Shown piece by piece: positions 29,629 to 40,374 of a stretch of DNA of 64,000 nucleotides. The DNA comes from Photobacterium obscurum (GTDB lineage: Bacteria > Pseudomonadota > Gammaproteobacteria > Enterobacterales > Vibrionaceae), in assembly GCF_026191635.1 (NCBI RefSeq), contig NZ_JAKRRW010000003.1, positions 1 to 64,000 on the forward strand, given 5' to 3'. Under the pieces are notes generated by a model. It searched no databases. It saw only the letters and a program-made list of their open reading frames with translations, and had not been told where the DNA came from. How positions within the stretch are numbered: the stretch's first letter is position 1; each line of letters opens with the position of its first letter. The translations under genes and the position numbers were made by a program.

Positions 29629-29923
29629 GATTATACGGAACAGTTGGGAAGGTGTTTGCAGTGTAATTCATCGCACAAGCAGTGGCGATATGGGAGCTTA
29701 AGATAATGTGATGGGATTCAAGGGACACACTCTAGAACCTAAATCCAGGTTCATTTTGATAGGGGAGTATAGTGTGAGGGAGGGTACGCAGATAAAAAAA
29801 GGGCCCGGTGGTCCGGGCCTCATCATTTTTTTTTGCCTATTGGCTGACTTTGGCTTTACGCTATTGCGTTTGTTGCCTCAACACCGTGAGCATGGTGTTG
29901 TTAACTCTTCAGAAGGTGAAGAA
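29629..29923. other. Intergenic region between cutC and prx
   Basis: It holds the cutC upstream region, a strong hairpin described separately, and a smaller one (CAACACC / GGTGTTG, 29879-29900). A 73-codon reading frame runs through the hairpin but looks non-coding. Confidence 0.5.
29794..29830. terminator. Strong GC hairpin with A and T tracts on both sides
   Basis: GGCCCGG / CCGGGCC with a four-base loop is preceded by seven A and followed, after CATCA, by nine T. It probably ends the prx message on the minus strand and could also work on the plus strand. Confidence 0.85.
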
Positions 29924-30526
29924 TTATAGGTCTGCAGTGTGCTCAGATAGGTAGTCAGCAACGCCTTTTGGAGATGCATCCATACCTGCTTTACCTTCTT
30001 CCCACTGTGCTGGGCAAACTTCACCGTTTTTCTGGTGGAAGTTTAGCGCGTCAACCATACGTAGCATTTCGTCGATGTTACGGCCTAGAGGTAGGTCGTT
30101 AACTACTTGGTGACGTACAAGGCCATCTTCGTCGATTAGGAAAGAGCCGCGGAAAGCAACGCCTGCTTCTGGATGCTCTACATCGTACGCTTTGCAGATT
30201 TCGTGCTTAACGTCAGCGATTAGAGGGTACTTAACCTGACCGATACCGCCGTCTTCAACAGCAGTGTTACGCCATGCATTGTGAGAGAACTGAGAATCGA
30301 TAGAAACGCCAATTACTTCAACGCCTTTAGCTTGGAAGTCTTCGAAACGCTTGTCAAAAGCGATTAGCTCAGATGGGCAAACAAAAGTGAAGTCTAGTGG
30401 GTAAAAGAAAACTACCGCTTTTTTACCTTTAGTGAACTCTGCGAAGTTGAAGTTATCAACGATTTCGCCGTTACCTAGAACAGCTGCAGCAGTAAAATCT
30501 GGGGCTTGACGACCTACTAGTACCAT
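29924..30526 (-). CDS. Two-cysteine peroxiredoxin (AhpC/Prx family)
   Basis: This cytoplasmic typical 2-Cys peroxiredoxin reduces hydrogen peroxide and organic peroxides. The peroxidatic Cys50 lies in FYPLDFTFVCPSE and the resolving Cys171 in GEVCPAQW. The GGIG motif and a C-terminal YL are present, traits of peroxide-sensitive enzymes. The length is 200 residues. TAGGAG lies 7-8 bases before the ATG. It is divergent from an oxyR gene across 132 bases, the arrangement of prx2 and oxyR2 in Vibrio vulnificus (recalled). No ahpF lies beside it, so the reductant is unknown. Confidence 0.92.
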   Translation of the reverse strand: MVLVGRQAPDFTAAAVLGNGEIVDNFNFAEFTKGKKAVVFFYPLDFTFVCPSELIAFDKRFEDFQAKGVEVIGVSIDSQFSHNAWRNTAVEDGGIGQVKYPLIADVKHEICKAYDVEHPEAGVAFRGSFLIDEDGLVRHQVVNDLPLGRNIDEMLRMVDALNFHQKNGEVCPAQWEEGKAGMDASPKGVADYLSEHTADL

Positions 30527-30658
30527 TTTGGTGCTCCTAAAATATTCGGTTTGTTGCCGACCGTTTCGGTTGGCTCCGTGTTTGGACGAGACAAACTATA
30601 GCGAAACTGTTAGATTGGAAAAAGCGGAATAAATAGATTGATGTAATCGAAAAATACG

Positions 30659-31555
30659 ATGAACAAATTTCCTTCTCTGAAACAGCTGCATTATCTCGTT
30701 ACTTTGTTTGAAACCCGACACTTTGGTGAGGCGGCCAAGAAATGCTTTGTTAGTCAGTCGACACTGAGTTCTGGTGTCCAGAACCTTGAAGAATTAATTG
30801 GTTGTCAGCTTATCGAGCGGGACAACAAATCGCTGGTATTCACCTCTATGGGTGAGGATGTCGTGGTTCGCAGCCGTGAGTTGCTGGCCCGAAGCCAGGA
30901 CTTGATGGAACTGTCGAACTGTACCGGCGACGGTATGGATGGCCAGTTACGGGTTGGCTGCATCCCGACGATTGCCCCTTTCCTTCTGTGCGACTTAGTA
31001 CAGGAGGTCAATCGCCTGCATCCGAATCTGAACTTGTTGCTACGCGAAGATACAACAACCAATTTATTGGCGGCATTGCGCAATGGCGAAATGGATGTAC
31101 TGATCTTGGCATTGCCGGTCGAGATTAACGGCATGCATAGCCAATGTGTAGGGCGCGATGCATTTAAAATGGTGATTAGCAAAAACCAGGCTGAAAATGT
31201 CAATGTTCCTCTTCGTTACGCCGATTTGCCTGATGAGTCGGTCTTTCTATTAGAAAAGGAGCACTGCCTGACAGACCACGCTGTTTCTGCCTGTAAGCTA
31301 ACGACTAAAGAGAAGATCAACCCGTTTACCGCGACCAGTTTACATACCTTAGTTCAAATGGTTGCAAACGGATTGGGTACCACTTTTATTCCACAGATGG
31401 CGATTGAGCACGGGTTGCTGGATAACCAGAACTTGGTGGTTATTGAACCTCCAGGCCAGGAAGCTTACCGTGAAATTGGCTTAGTCTGGCGTCCGACATC
31501 AAGCCGCGTTCGTACCTTCAATCGGCTTGCCGAGATTGTTGAGGGGCTTTTATAG
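30659..31555 (+). CDS. oxyR: OxyR-family peroxide-sensing LysR regulator
   Basis: The protein is an OxyR-type activator. The LysR helix-turn-helix is at residues 4-62 (HFGEAAKKCFVSQSTLSSGV). The redox cysteines are Cys203 and Cys212 in EHCLTDHAVSAC, with the same nine-residue spacing as Cys199 and Cys208 of E. coli OxyR. The residue two before the first Cys is Glu rather than the Gly of E. coli. In Vibrio vulnificus a Glu there marks the more peroxide-sensitive OxyR2 (recalled). The 298-residue length fits. The ATG lacks a clear Shine-Dalgarno. It faces the prx gene, its likely target. Confidence 0.9.
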   Translation: MNKFPSLKQLHYLVTLFETRHFGEAAKKCFVSQSTLSSGVQNLEELIGCQLIERDNKSLVFTSMGEDVVVRSRELLARSQDLMELSNCTGDGMDGQLRVGCIPTIAPFLLCDLVQEVNRLHPNLNLLLREDTTTNLLAALRNGEMDVLILALPVEINGMHSQCVGRDAFKMVISKNQAENVNVPLRYADLPDESVFLLEKEHCLTDHAVSACKLTTKEKINPFTATSLHTLVQMVANGLGTTFIPQMAIEHGLLDNQNLVVIEPPGQEAYREIGLVWRPTSSRVRTFNRLAEIVEGLL

Positions 31556-31568
31556 CCGTTTCGACAGT

Positions 31569-31606
31569 GTGCTGGCAGATTTTCCATTCTGTCAGCACTT
31601 TATTCT
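31569..31606 (+). terminator. Terminator after oxyR
   Basis: The stem GTGCTGGCAGA / TCTGTCAGCAC, one mismatch in 11, is followed by TTTATTCT. It starts 13 bases after the oxyR stop. Confidence 0.75.
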
Positions 31607-32157
31607 ACCCTGCCTTTTTATTTCAGTGTTTTCAAATAGCTACTTCCCGACAAGAAAGCTGCCGTTTTGTTGATTTATTCTGTTTCGCTTTGCGAATAAA
31701 TGAAACTGATTGAGTAGCTTTACTTCTTTTCTACCGTATAAATTATAACCATGCAAAGGGTTTAACTGCTTGTTATTTAAGTATCACCTGCCGCGATAAA
31801 ATCCTTTCATATGTTTGAAACGCATTTTTGTACAGTAGTTTGAATTCCTTATATATGTAATTTAATTACGTAACTACTTACATTTTTGCCTGAATTATTA
31901 TTTGGCCGTCAAAACCGAGCAATTGCCTGAAAATTGTTTTAATTCAGTGTTTTGAGTTATTGCTCTATATCGCTTAACGTATTGATTTTAAATGGTTTGG
32001 TTGTGTGTCTCGTTTGTCTAATTGAACTGGGGGATTTGCAATTGTTGATTTGTTGCGGCAACGTAAACAAAGCGTTAAGACAACTGGCGACTGAATGACC
32101 CTGAAATGACTACTGATAAAAGTAGTGATTAAGTTACAAGCCGTAAGGGAGCGTAAG
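31607..32157. other. Long AT-rich upstream region of aceB
   Basis: About 550 bases contain no gene that I can support. The length suggests a large control region for the glyoxylate operon. A short GTTGC-G-GCAAC dyad is at about 32053, but I cannot assign it to a known regulator. Confidence 0.5.
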
Positions 32158-33771
32158 ATGACGGATATACAGACTCTACCCAATCATGAAGTAAAATTAT
32201 CTCTGCAGACACCGCTATCTGAGCAGCAGAAAGAGATTTTGAACGAAGAGGCTTTCCAGTTTGTAGAGCGACTCGTCCAGCGTTTTGCTTCGCGTATCCC
32301 CCAATTGCTGGCTGCTCGCGAACACCGCCAGCTGGCGGTTGATGCCGGGGCGTTGCCGGATTTTCTGGCCGATACGGCGCATATTCGTGAAGAAAGCTGG
32401 ACGATCCGCAATATTCCTGCGGATCTTCAGGATCGTCGAGTGGAGATCACTGGGCCGGTTGAGCGTAAGATGGTGATTAATGCTCTGAACGCCAATGTAA
32501 AAGTCTTTATGGCCGACTTCGAGGACTCTTTTGCTCCAGCCTGGGACGAGGTAATCGCGGGCCAGCGTAACCTGCGTGACGCTGTAAATGGCACCATTTC
32601 CTATACCAATCCACAAACGGGCAAAGAATATCAGCTGAGTGAGGATCCGGCGGTGCTGATTTGCCGGGTACGAGGGTTGCACCTTCCTGAAAAGCACCTG
32701 CTGTGGCAAGGACTGCCTATCCCCGGATCTTTATTTGATTTTGCCTTGTACTTTTACCATAACTACAAACAGTTATTGGCAAAAGGGAGCGGCCCTTATT
32801 TCTATCTTCCAAAATTACAGGCCTACCAGGAAGCGGCCTGGTGGAGTGATGTATTTAGCTTTACGGAAGATGAATTTGGTCTGCCGAGGGGAACAATCAA
32901 AGCCACCGTGTTGATTGAAACTTTGCCTGCGGTGTTCGAGATGGATGAGATCCTGTATAGCCTAAAAGATCATATTGTTGGTTTGAACTGTGGGCGTTGG
33001 GATTACATCTTTAGCTATATCAAAACATTAAGAAACCACCCTGATCGAATATTGCCTGATCGCCAGGTTGTGACGATGGAGAAACCATTTTTGAATGCAT
33101 ATTCCCGGCTACTGGTTCGAACCTGCCACCGTCGGGGCGCATTTGCGATGGGGGGAATGGCTGCCTTTATCCCGTCGAAAGACCCTGAACGTAATGCATG
33201 GGTACTCAACAAGATTCAAACCGATAAATCACTGGAAGCAAGCAATGGCCATGACGGTACTTGGGTTGCGCATCCAGGCTTGGCCGATACGGCCCGTGAA
33301 ATCTTCGATGAGGTTTTAGGTGAGCGCCAAAACCAGTTGGATATCACTCGTGAAGACGATGCGCCGATTACCGCAGAAGAACTTCTGGCCCCTTGCGAAG
33401 GCGAGCGGACCGAAGAGGGGATGCGCCACAACATTCGAGTCGCGGTGCAGTACATCGAAGCCTGGATCTCCGGGAATGGCTGTGTACCCATTTACGGCTT
33501 GATGGAAGATGCGGCAACGGCGGAAATATCCCGCGCTTCCATCTGGCAGTGGATTAAACACGGCAAGGCACTCAGTAATGGTGAGGTTGTCACCAAGGCC
33601 TTGTTTGAGCAGATGCTGAAGCAGGAGATGACAGTACTTGAACAGGAGTTAGGTACTGAGGTGTTTAAGCAAGGGCAATATCAGAAGGCGGCGGTGCTGA
33701 TGTCGCAGCTAACGACCAGCGATGAGCTGGTTAACTTCCTGACATTGCCGGGATATGAATACCTGAAATAG
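32158..33771 (+). CDS. aceB: Malate synthase A
   Basis: AceB condenses glyoxylate with acetyl-CoA to malate, the second step of the glyoxylate shunt in the cytoplasm. Diagnostic segments are MADFEDSFAPAW, VLIETLPAVFEMDEIL, LNCGRWDYIFS and NGHDGTWVAHPG. The ATG follows AAGGGAG by about seven bases and gives 537 residues; the frame extends 11 codons further to a GTG with no support. The isocitrate lyase gene follows after 135 bases, so the two are likely one operon as in other bacteria. No aceK is seen. Confidence 0.95.
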   Translation: MTDIQTLPNHEVKLSLQTPLSEQQKEILNEEAFQFVERLVQRFASRIPQLLAAREHRQLAVDAGALPDFLADTAHIREESWTIRNIPADLQDRRVEITGPVERKMVINALNANVKVFMADFEDSFAPAWDEVIAGQRNLRDAVNGTISYTNPQTGKEYQLSEDPAVLICRVRGLHLPEKHLLWQGLPIPGSLFDFALYFYHNYKQLLAKGSGPYFYLPKLQAYQEAAWWSDVFSFTEDEFGLPRGTIKATVLIETLPAVFEMDEILYSLKDHIVGLNCGRWDYIFSYIKTLRNHPDRILPDRQVVTMEKPFLNAYSRLLVRTCHRRGAFAMGGMAAFIPSKDPERNAWVLNKIQTDKSLEASNGHDGTWVAHPGLADTAREIFDEVLGERQNQLDITREDDAPITAEELLAPCEGERTEEGMRHNIRVAVQYIEAWISGNGCVPIYGLMEDAATAEISRASIWQWIKHGKALSNGEVVTKALFEQMLKQEMTVLEQELGTEVFKQGQYQKAAVLMSQLTTSDELVNFLTLPGYEYLK

Positions 33772-33906
33772 CAGCAAGTAGAGGTAAGGGTAAGACAGGT
33801 AACTGCTTGTTTTGTTGTTGGCAGTGCCTGAAGAAGCCTGAGAAAAAGTTTACCGATAACGAATACGTTAAGCGGATTATCGCCAAATGAAACGAGGGAC
33901 ATCATT

Positions 33907-35211
33907 ATGACATTGACTCGCCAGCAACAAATCGAAGCTATTGAAAAAGACTGGGCTGAGAATCCACGTTGGAAAAACGTAAAGCGTACTTATACCGCAG
34001 AAGAAGTTATCAACCTGCGCGGCTCGTTTGCCCCGGCTAATACGATTGCCCAGCGCGGTGCCGATAAGCTGTGGGATTTGGTTAATGGCTCGGCAAAAAA
34101 GGGCTACGTTAACTGTCTTGGTGCTCTGACGGGAGGCCAGGCCGTCCAGCAGGCGAAGGCTGGTATTGAGGCAATTTACCTCTCGGGCTGGCAGGTCGCT
34201 GCCGATAACAACACCGCTTCGACCATGTATCCGGATCAGTCATTGTATCCCGTCGATTCGGTACCGGCAGTGGTTAGTCGAATTAACAATGCGTTCCGTC
34301 GTGCCGATCAGATCCAGTGGTCTAACGGTGGTAGCCCGGAAGAGGGCATTGATTATTTCCTACCGATAGTCGCGGATGCTGAAGCTGGTTTTGGTGGGGT
34401 CCTCAATGCTTATGAATTGATGCGCAATATGATTGATGCCGGTGCCGCCGGGGTTCACTTCGAAGATCAGTTGGCTTCGGTGAAGAAGTGTGGTCACATG
34501 GGTGGCAAGGTGTTGGTGCCGACTCAGGAAGCGGTACAGAAATTGATTGCGGCTCGCCTTGCTGCTGATGTCGCGGGAACCACAACGCTGGTGATTGCCC
34601 GTACCGATGCCAATGCCGCGGATTTGCTGACTTCAGATTGCGACCCGTATGACAAAGACTTCATTGTCGGAGAGCGTTCATCAGAAGGCTTCTATCGCGT
34701 TCGTGCGGGTATTGATCAGGCGATTGCCCGTGGTCTGGCGTATGCGCCGTATGCTGATCTTATCTGGTGTGAAACAGCCACCCCGTGCCTGGAAGAAGCT
34801 CGTAAGTTTGCAGAAGCCATCCACGCACAGTACCCCGATCAGCTGCTGGCCTATAACTGCTCGCCGTCATTTAACTGGGAGAAAAACTTAGATGCCGAGA
34901 CCATTGCCAAATTCCAGCAGGAACTGGCTAATATGGGCTATAAGTACCAGTTCATTACGCTGGCAGGTATCCACAACATGTGGTTCAACATGTTTGAACT
35001 GGCTCATGCTTATGCACAGGGTGAAGGCATGCGTCATTACGTTGAGAAAGTACAGCGTCCGGAATTTGAAGCGGCCGATAAAGGTTATACCTTTGTTGCT
35101 CACCAGCAGGAAGTGGGTACCGGTTACTTCGATAAGATGACCAATACCATTCAGGGTGGCCAGTCTTCGGTGACGGCACTGACTGGCTCGACAGAGGAAG
35201 ATCAGTTCTAA
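33907..35211 (+). CDS. aceA: Isocitrate lyase
   Basis: AceA splits isocitrate to glyoxylate and succinate and so opens the glyoxylate bypass for growth on acetate or fatty acids. The catalytic loop [11 protein letters not shown] is present, as are [30 protein letters not shown] and YNCSPSFNW. The length of 434 residues equals that of the E. coli enzyme. It is the second gene after aceB and ends at a strong terminator. Confidence 0.97.
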   Translation: MTLTRQQQIEAIEKDWAENPRWKNVKRTYTAEEVINLRGSFAPANTIAQRGADKLWDLVNGSAKKGYVNCLGALTGGQAVQQAKAGIEAIYLSGWQVAADNNTASTMYPDQSLYPVDSVPAVVSRINNAFRRADQIQWSNGGSPEEGIDYFLPIVADAEAGFGGVLNAYELMRNMIDAGAAGVHFEDQLASVKKCGHMGGKVLVPTQEAVQKLIAARLAADVAGTTTLVIARTDANAADLLTSDCDPYDKDFIVGERSSEGFYRVRAGIDQAIARGLAYAPYADLIWCETATPCLEEARKFAEAIHAQYPDQLLAYNCSPSFNWEKNLDAETIAKFQQELANMGYKYQFITLAGIHNMWFNMFELAHAYAQGEGMRHYVEKVQRPEFEAADKGYTFVAHQQEVGTGYFDKMTNTIQGGQSSVTALTGSTEEDQF

Positions 35212-35324
35212 TTTAGATTTATCCTAGCAACTCGTTGTTATCTTTGGGTTATCCGTAGCTATTGCTACAGAGATTGATGTGACACATAACAATAGAAAGA
35301 CCCCCTTCCTATGTTATGGCCTCG

Positions 35325-35349
35325 GGAGCGCTTAGCGCTCCTTTTTTTT
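35325..35349. terminator. Terminator after aceA
   Basis: GGAGCGC / GCGCTCC with a TTA loop is followed by eight T. It lies just short of the acpH stop on the other strand. Confidence 0.88.
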
Positions 35350-35350
35350 G

Positions 35351-35935
35351 TTACTGCTGCGAACGGTAGGTCTGCGCTGCTTGGATGACTTGCGGGTAAA
35401 TCTCCTGAAATCGTTGCTCTAGAGTGCTGTAATGCTTGTTTATCAGCGCCGGGCAATTTGCGAGCTGATGCAGCTTTGGGCGCCGGAGTGCCATGCGCTC
35501 CAGGGCCGTGGTGATCGTGTGTTGCTCCTGATATTGCAGTAACCACTGCTGCTGCCACATACGCGACATGGTCAGCCGATAGCTATCAGGCAAATTATCC
35601 TGATACTGCTCAACCTGCTGTTTGGCTTGCGAGACAAAATCAGTGAGGGAAAGCGTATGATAATGTTGCCAGTGCTTGGCAAGGAAGTGATCCCACGTGA
35701 TATCGAGGGCAATTCCACTAACCCTTCTGGTGTCTGCGGTGAAGAGTTGCCGACACCGCAACACTTCAGGCATCGCGTCAATGTAGCTATCGACAAAGCG
35801 ATGAAGTTTTATCCCATCTGCGACTGAGCGGGAGTATTGAGTATAAGGATCTCCGCGGACGAAATCAGCCAGCAGGTTCCCTGCTAGATGGCTGTTACAG
35901 CGATCAGCAAGATGCAGATGAGCAAGAAAATTCAT
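35351..35935 (-). CDS. acpH: Acyl carrier protein phosphodiesterase AcpH
   Basis: AcpH removes the 4'-phosphopantetheine arm from holo-ACP. The start MNFLAHLHLA, the HD-like segments GNLLADFVRG and LHRFVDSY and the 194-residue length match YajB/AcpH. It follows a CBS-domain gene by five bases, and its GGGGG ribosome site lies next to that gene's stop, so they are co-transcribed. In E. coli acpH lies next to queA; here the same neighbourhood is kept with a CBS gene and a protease gene between. Confidence 0.9.
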   Translation of the reverse strand: MNFLAHLHLADRCNSHLAGNLLADFVRGDPYTQYSRSVADGIKLHRFVDSYIDAMPEVLRCRQLFTADTRRVSGIALDITWDHFLAKHWQHYHTLSLTDFVSQAKQQVEQYQDNLPDSYRLTMSRMWQQQWLLQYQEQHTITTALERMALRRPKLHQLANCPALINKHYSTLEQRFQEIYPQVIQAAQTYRSQQ

Positions 35936-35940
35936 ACCCC

Positions 35941-36399
35941 CTAGTATAGGTTGGTATCACTCTCATCTGTTGGCTCAATTTCTTCTTGGATCTCCAGCAA
36001 GTTAATGGCTATCGCGACAAAATCGGAATCCGTAATAATTCCGACCAGTTTGTTGTGATTTACCACGGGCAAGCAGCCGATTTTGTGTTTTTGCATATAG
36101 ATAGCGGCTTCTTTGAGGCCTGCATGGGGTTCAACAGTGCTGATGTTGCGATGCATACTTTTTTCTAGCGGAATATCCAGTGCGGAGATGAAGCTGTTTT
36201 TAGATAGCTGCTCAAAGCTGGACTCTTGAGCAGATAAAATATCCCGCTGGCTGATCAGACCGATGAGATGGTTGTCTCTGTCGGTAATCGGTACGTGATG
36301 GATCCCCATATCTTTCATAAGATTCTTTGCATCAGCCAAAGTATGGGAAGGCGTAAGAGTGTGTGGGTGCGGTGTCATCATATCTGCGACAGTAAACAT
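35941..36399 (-). CDS. Stand-alone two-CBS-domain protein
   Basis: The whole 152-residue protein is a pair of CBS domains. The first covers about residues 6-60 (MTPHPHTLTPSHTLADA, GIHHVPITDRDNHLIGLISQRDI) and the second about 78-135 (MHRNISTVEPHAGLKEAA, KIGCLPVVNHNKLVGIITDSDF). Such proteins bind adenine nucleotides and tune partner proteins or act as energy sensors; there is no catalytic or membrane domain here. It is the first gene of an operon with acpH. The partner is unknown. Confidence 0.88.
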   Translation of the reverse strand: MFTVADMMTPHPHTLTPSHTLADAKNLMKDMGIHHVPITDRDNHLIGLISQRDILSAQESSFEQLSKNSFISALDIPLEKSMHRNISTVEPHAGLKEAAIYMQKHKIGCLPVVNHNKLVGIITDSDFVAIAINLLEIQEEIEPTDESDTNLY

Positions 36400-36618
36400 A
36401 AAAGCCTCCGTAGCAACGGTTAATTAATCCATTTATTTTTCAACCAACTGGTTTCTCTCTGCTTACTCTATGTAATGTAGCTAATCCTGAGCTCACGACC
36501 TATGACCCGAGTCAAATATTTAAGTAGTTATTCTCATGTTGGAGACATGTTTTCAATAAGTTAAAACTGAGATCGTGTCATATAATTAATAAACAACATT
36601 CCATGTAGGTATAACTTG

Positions 36619-37740
36619 ATGTGTAAGTTGTTGGTTAGGTTGTTGTTATTCATGATTTCAGGTGTTCCTTTTCTGGCTATTGGTTCAGAGGGGCAGGCAA
36701 TCGATGCAAAGATAATTGGGGGGATACCGGCAGCAGAAAATGAGCTTCCCTGGCAGGCCTATTTGAATATGACCTTTCCTGATGGATCGGGTGGTGAGAA
36801 CACATTTCTTTGTGGCGGTGTCGTGGTTAGTGAAAATGTAGTACTGACCGCCGCTCATTGTGTAAGGCATGACGGCGATACCGTAACACCTTCGAATATT
36901 AAGGTTTGGGCGGGCATTATTCATGTGTTTAGTGCCAATAATCTCAATACCATATCTGTTAGTGAAATTATTGTTCACCCATCTTACAACTCTTCCCGCT
37001 TTGCCAATGATATCGCAATTATCAAGCTTGATAGTGCGCTACCCGACGGGGCCAAGCCTCTCCGAATGGCAGACCGAGCTACTCAATCTCGAGCCGATAA
37101 CGCTTTTGCTAATGGCTGGGTGGAAAATGGTGAACGGGAGCCTAATTTATTGGTCTCTGGCTGGGGAACGACAGTCCCAGTTGGCTCAGGCCAAGGTTCA
37201 ACCATCTTACAGCATACGTTGCTCTCTGGAGTGCCAGATTCGATTTGTGGCAATAGCGACAACTGGGGCTCAAATATTCGTTCCAGTGATTACCCAATTT
37301 ATCTCTGTGCCGGCTCGGTCTCGCCGGATAAGGGACGAGATAGCTGTTTTGGCGATTCCGGCGGGCCGTTAGTCTGGCAGGATCCCCAAGTTGCCGGAGA
37401 TAGTGACTTTGGATTACGTTTGGTTGGCCTGGTGAGCTTTGGCGAAGGGTGTGCAGGGGCTCTGCCTGGCGTGTATACCGAAGTTGCGAATTACCAGGAC
37501 TGGATTCAGGAAGAGGGGGGGGCGGTAGCTCAGACTCAGCCTGTATTTGAAATGAATCCGTTTGAGGCCGACTTTGGTGATGCCGGTGCCGGGCTTGTTG
37601 CTGCCGGCTCTTCCTCTGGCGGTAGCGGCAATGGTGGCAGCGGTGGGAATATGGGCTGGTGGACCATGCTAGGCCTGATCTTGGCTGGGTTCATGCGATG
37701 CAATATTAGTCGCTTCACCGTTAGTAGAGAACAAGGTTAG
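36619..37740 (+). CDS. Secreted trypsin-like serine protease with GlyGly-CTERM anchor
   Basis: A signal peptide covers about residues 1-22. The mature chain should start at IIGG after a Lys, as in zymogens activated by tryptic cleavage. The triad is His80 (LTAAHC), Asp131 (NDIAIIKL) and Ser247 (FGDSGGP), counting from this ATG. An Asp six before the Ser (RDSCFGDS) predicts cleavage after Arg or Lys. The C-terminus has a Gly/Ser-rich linker, a hydrophobic helix (MGWWTMLGLILAGFM) and an Arg: a GlyGly-CTERM signal, processed by rhombosortase on type II secretion substrates. The tail runs 13 residues past that Arg. A TTG one codon upstream is an alternative start. Confidence 0.9.
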   Translation: MCKLLVRLLLFMISGVPFLAIGSEGQAIDAKIIGGIPAAENELPWQAYLNMTFPDGSGGENTFLCGGVVVSENVVLTAAHCVRHDGDTVTPSNIKVWAGIIHVFSANNLNTISVSEIIVHPSYNSSRFANDIAIIKLDSALPDGAKPLRMADRATQSRADNAFANGWVENGEREPNLLVSGWGTTVPVGSGQGSTILQHTLLSGVPDSICGNSDNWGSNIRSSDYPIYLCAGSVSPDKGRDSCFGDSGGPLVWQDPQVAGDSDFGLRLVGLVSFGEGCAGALPGVYTEVANYQDWIQEEGGAVAQTQPVFEMNPFEADFGDAGAGLVAAGSSSGGSGNGGSGGNMGWWTMLGLILAGFMRCNISRFTVSREQG

Positions 37741-37789
37741 CTGAGATCAAGGAGATTATCGCTTCGGTGGCAATGGTCTCCATCTTTGC

Positions 37790-37817
37790 TTGATATTGCA
37801 GTCTGGCAGCCTATACT
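37790..37817 (+). promoter_or_regulatory. Likely sigma-70 promoter of queA
   Basis: TTGATA and TATACT are separated by 16 bases and lie about 30 bases before the queA ATG. A small GGCAGC / GCTGCC dyad overlaps the spacer and the -10. Confidence 0.5.
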
Positions 37818-37847
37818 AGCTGCCTGCTGTAATTTAGGGCCCGAAAG

Positions 37848-38900
37848 ATGCAAGTTTCTGATTTTCACTTTGACCTTCCTGATGAGCTGATTGCTCGTTA
37901 CCCACAACCTCAACGCACAGCCAGTCGTCTGCTTCAGCTGACCGGCGATACCGGTGAAGTTCAGCACAAAGGCTTTAAAGATGTGCTTGATCTGGTTCAG
38001 CCTGGCGATCTGCTGGTATTTAACAATACCCGAGTGATCCCTGCTCGAATCTTCGGCCGCAAAGCCTCTGGCGGTAAATTGGAAGTGCTGGTTGAGCGAA
38101 TGCTTGATGATAAAAGCATCTTAGCGCATGTGCGTGCTTCGAAATCACCGAAGCCGGGCAATGAGTTACTGCTGGGTGAAAATGACGAGTACCAGGCAGA
38201 AATGGTTGCACGTCACGACGCGTTGTTTGAGATCCGCTTTAACAGCGAAAAAACTGTACTGGAAATTCTGGAAGATGTTGGTCATATGCCGCTTCCTCCT
38301 TATATTGACCGCCCAGACGAAGATGCCGACAAAGAGCGCTATCAGACCGTATATAACACCAAGCCAGGTGCTGTTGCTGCGCCGACGGCCGGCTTGCACT
38401 TTGATGATGAGATCCTAGAAGCCATCAAGGCGAAAGGGGTTAACTTTGCGTTTGTTACCCTGCATGTTGGTGCGGGTACATTCCAGCCGGTACGTGTCGA
38501 TAGCATTGATGACCATCACATGCACTCGGAGTATGTTGAAGTACCTGAAGATGTGGTTACAGCCATCAATGAAACCAAAGCCAATGGCGGCCGCGTTGTC
38601 GCTGTGGGCACAACCTCAGTTCGTTCTCTGGAGAGTGCGGCTCAGGATGCCGTGAAGAACGGTACTGAGCTGAAACCTTTCTTTGGTGATACCGATATCT
38701 TTATTTTCCCTGGGTATGAGTTCCAGCTGGTGGACGCACTGGTGACTAACTTCCACCTGCCAGAATCAACGTTAATCATGCTCGTCAGTGCATTTGCGGG
38801 CTATGAGCATACGATGAATGCCTATAAACTGGCAGTAGAGAATCAGTACCGGTTCTTTAGCTACGGGGATTCGATGTTCATCACCCGTAACAATAAATAA
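37848..38900 (+). CDS. queA: S-adenosylmethionine:tRNA ribosyltransferase-isomerase QueA
   Basis: QueA moves the ribosyl group of SAM onto preQ1 in tRNA to make epoxyqueuosine. The N-terminus [15 protein letters not shown] and the segments [26 protein letters not shown], and [13 protein letters not shown] are family hallmarks. The length is 350 residues. It comes before tgt, the enzyme that acts just before it in queuosine synthesis, but a 324-base gap separates the two. Confidence 0.97.
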   Translation: MQVSDFHFDLPDELIARYPQPQRTASRLLQLTGDTGEVQHKGFKDVLDLVQPGDLLVFNNTRVIPARIFGRKASGGKLEVLVERMLDDKSILAHVRASKSPKPGNELLLGENDEYQAEMVARHDALFEIRFNSEKTVLEILEDVGHMPLPPYIDRPDEDADKERYQTVYNTKPGAVAAPTAGLHFDDEILEAIKAKGVNFAFVTLHVGAGTFQPVRVDSIDDHHMHSEYVEVPEDVVTAINETKANGGRVVAVGTTSVRSLESAAQDAVKNGTELKPFFGDTDIFIFPGYEFQLVDALVTNFHLPESTLIMLVSAFAGYEHTMNAYKLAVENQYRFFSYGDSMFITRNNK

Positions 38901-40352
<1,452 letters not shown>

Positions 40353-40374
40353 CAATAAACGAGGACGTTAATAA

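Noticed and set aside
29708..29929. 73-codon plus-strand frame between cutC and prx
   Set aside because: It runs through a strong GC hairpin with poly-A and poly-T tracts and lacks a good ribosome site, so it is most likely non-coding.
33110..33130. GGTTCGAACC, like a tRNA T-loop
   Set aside because: It lies inside aceB in frame, and no tRNA arms surround it.
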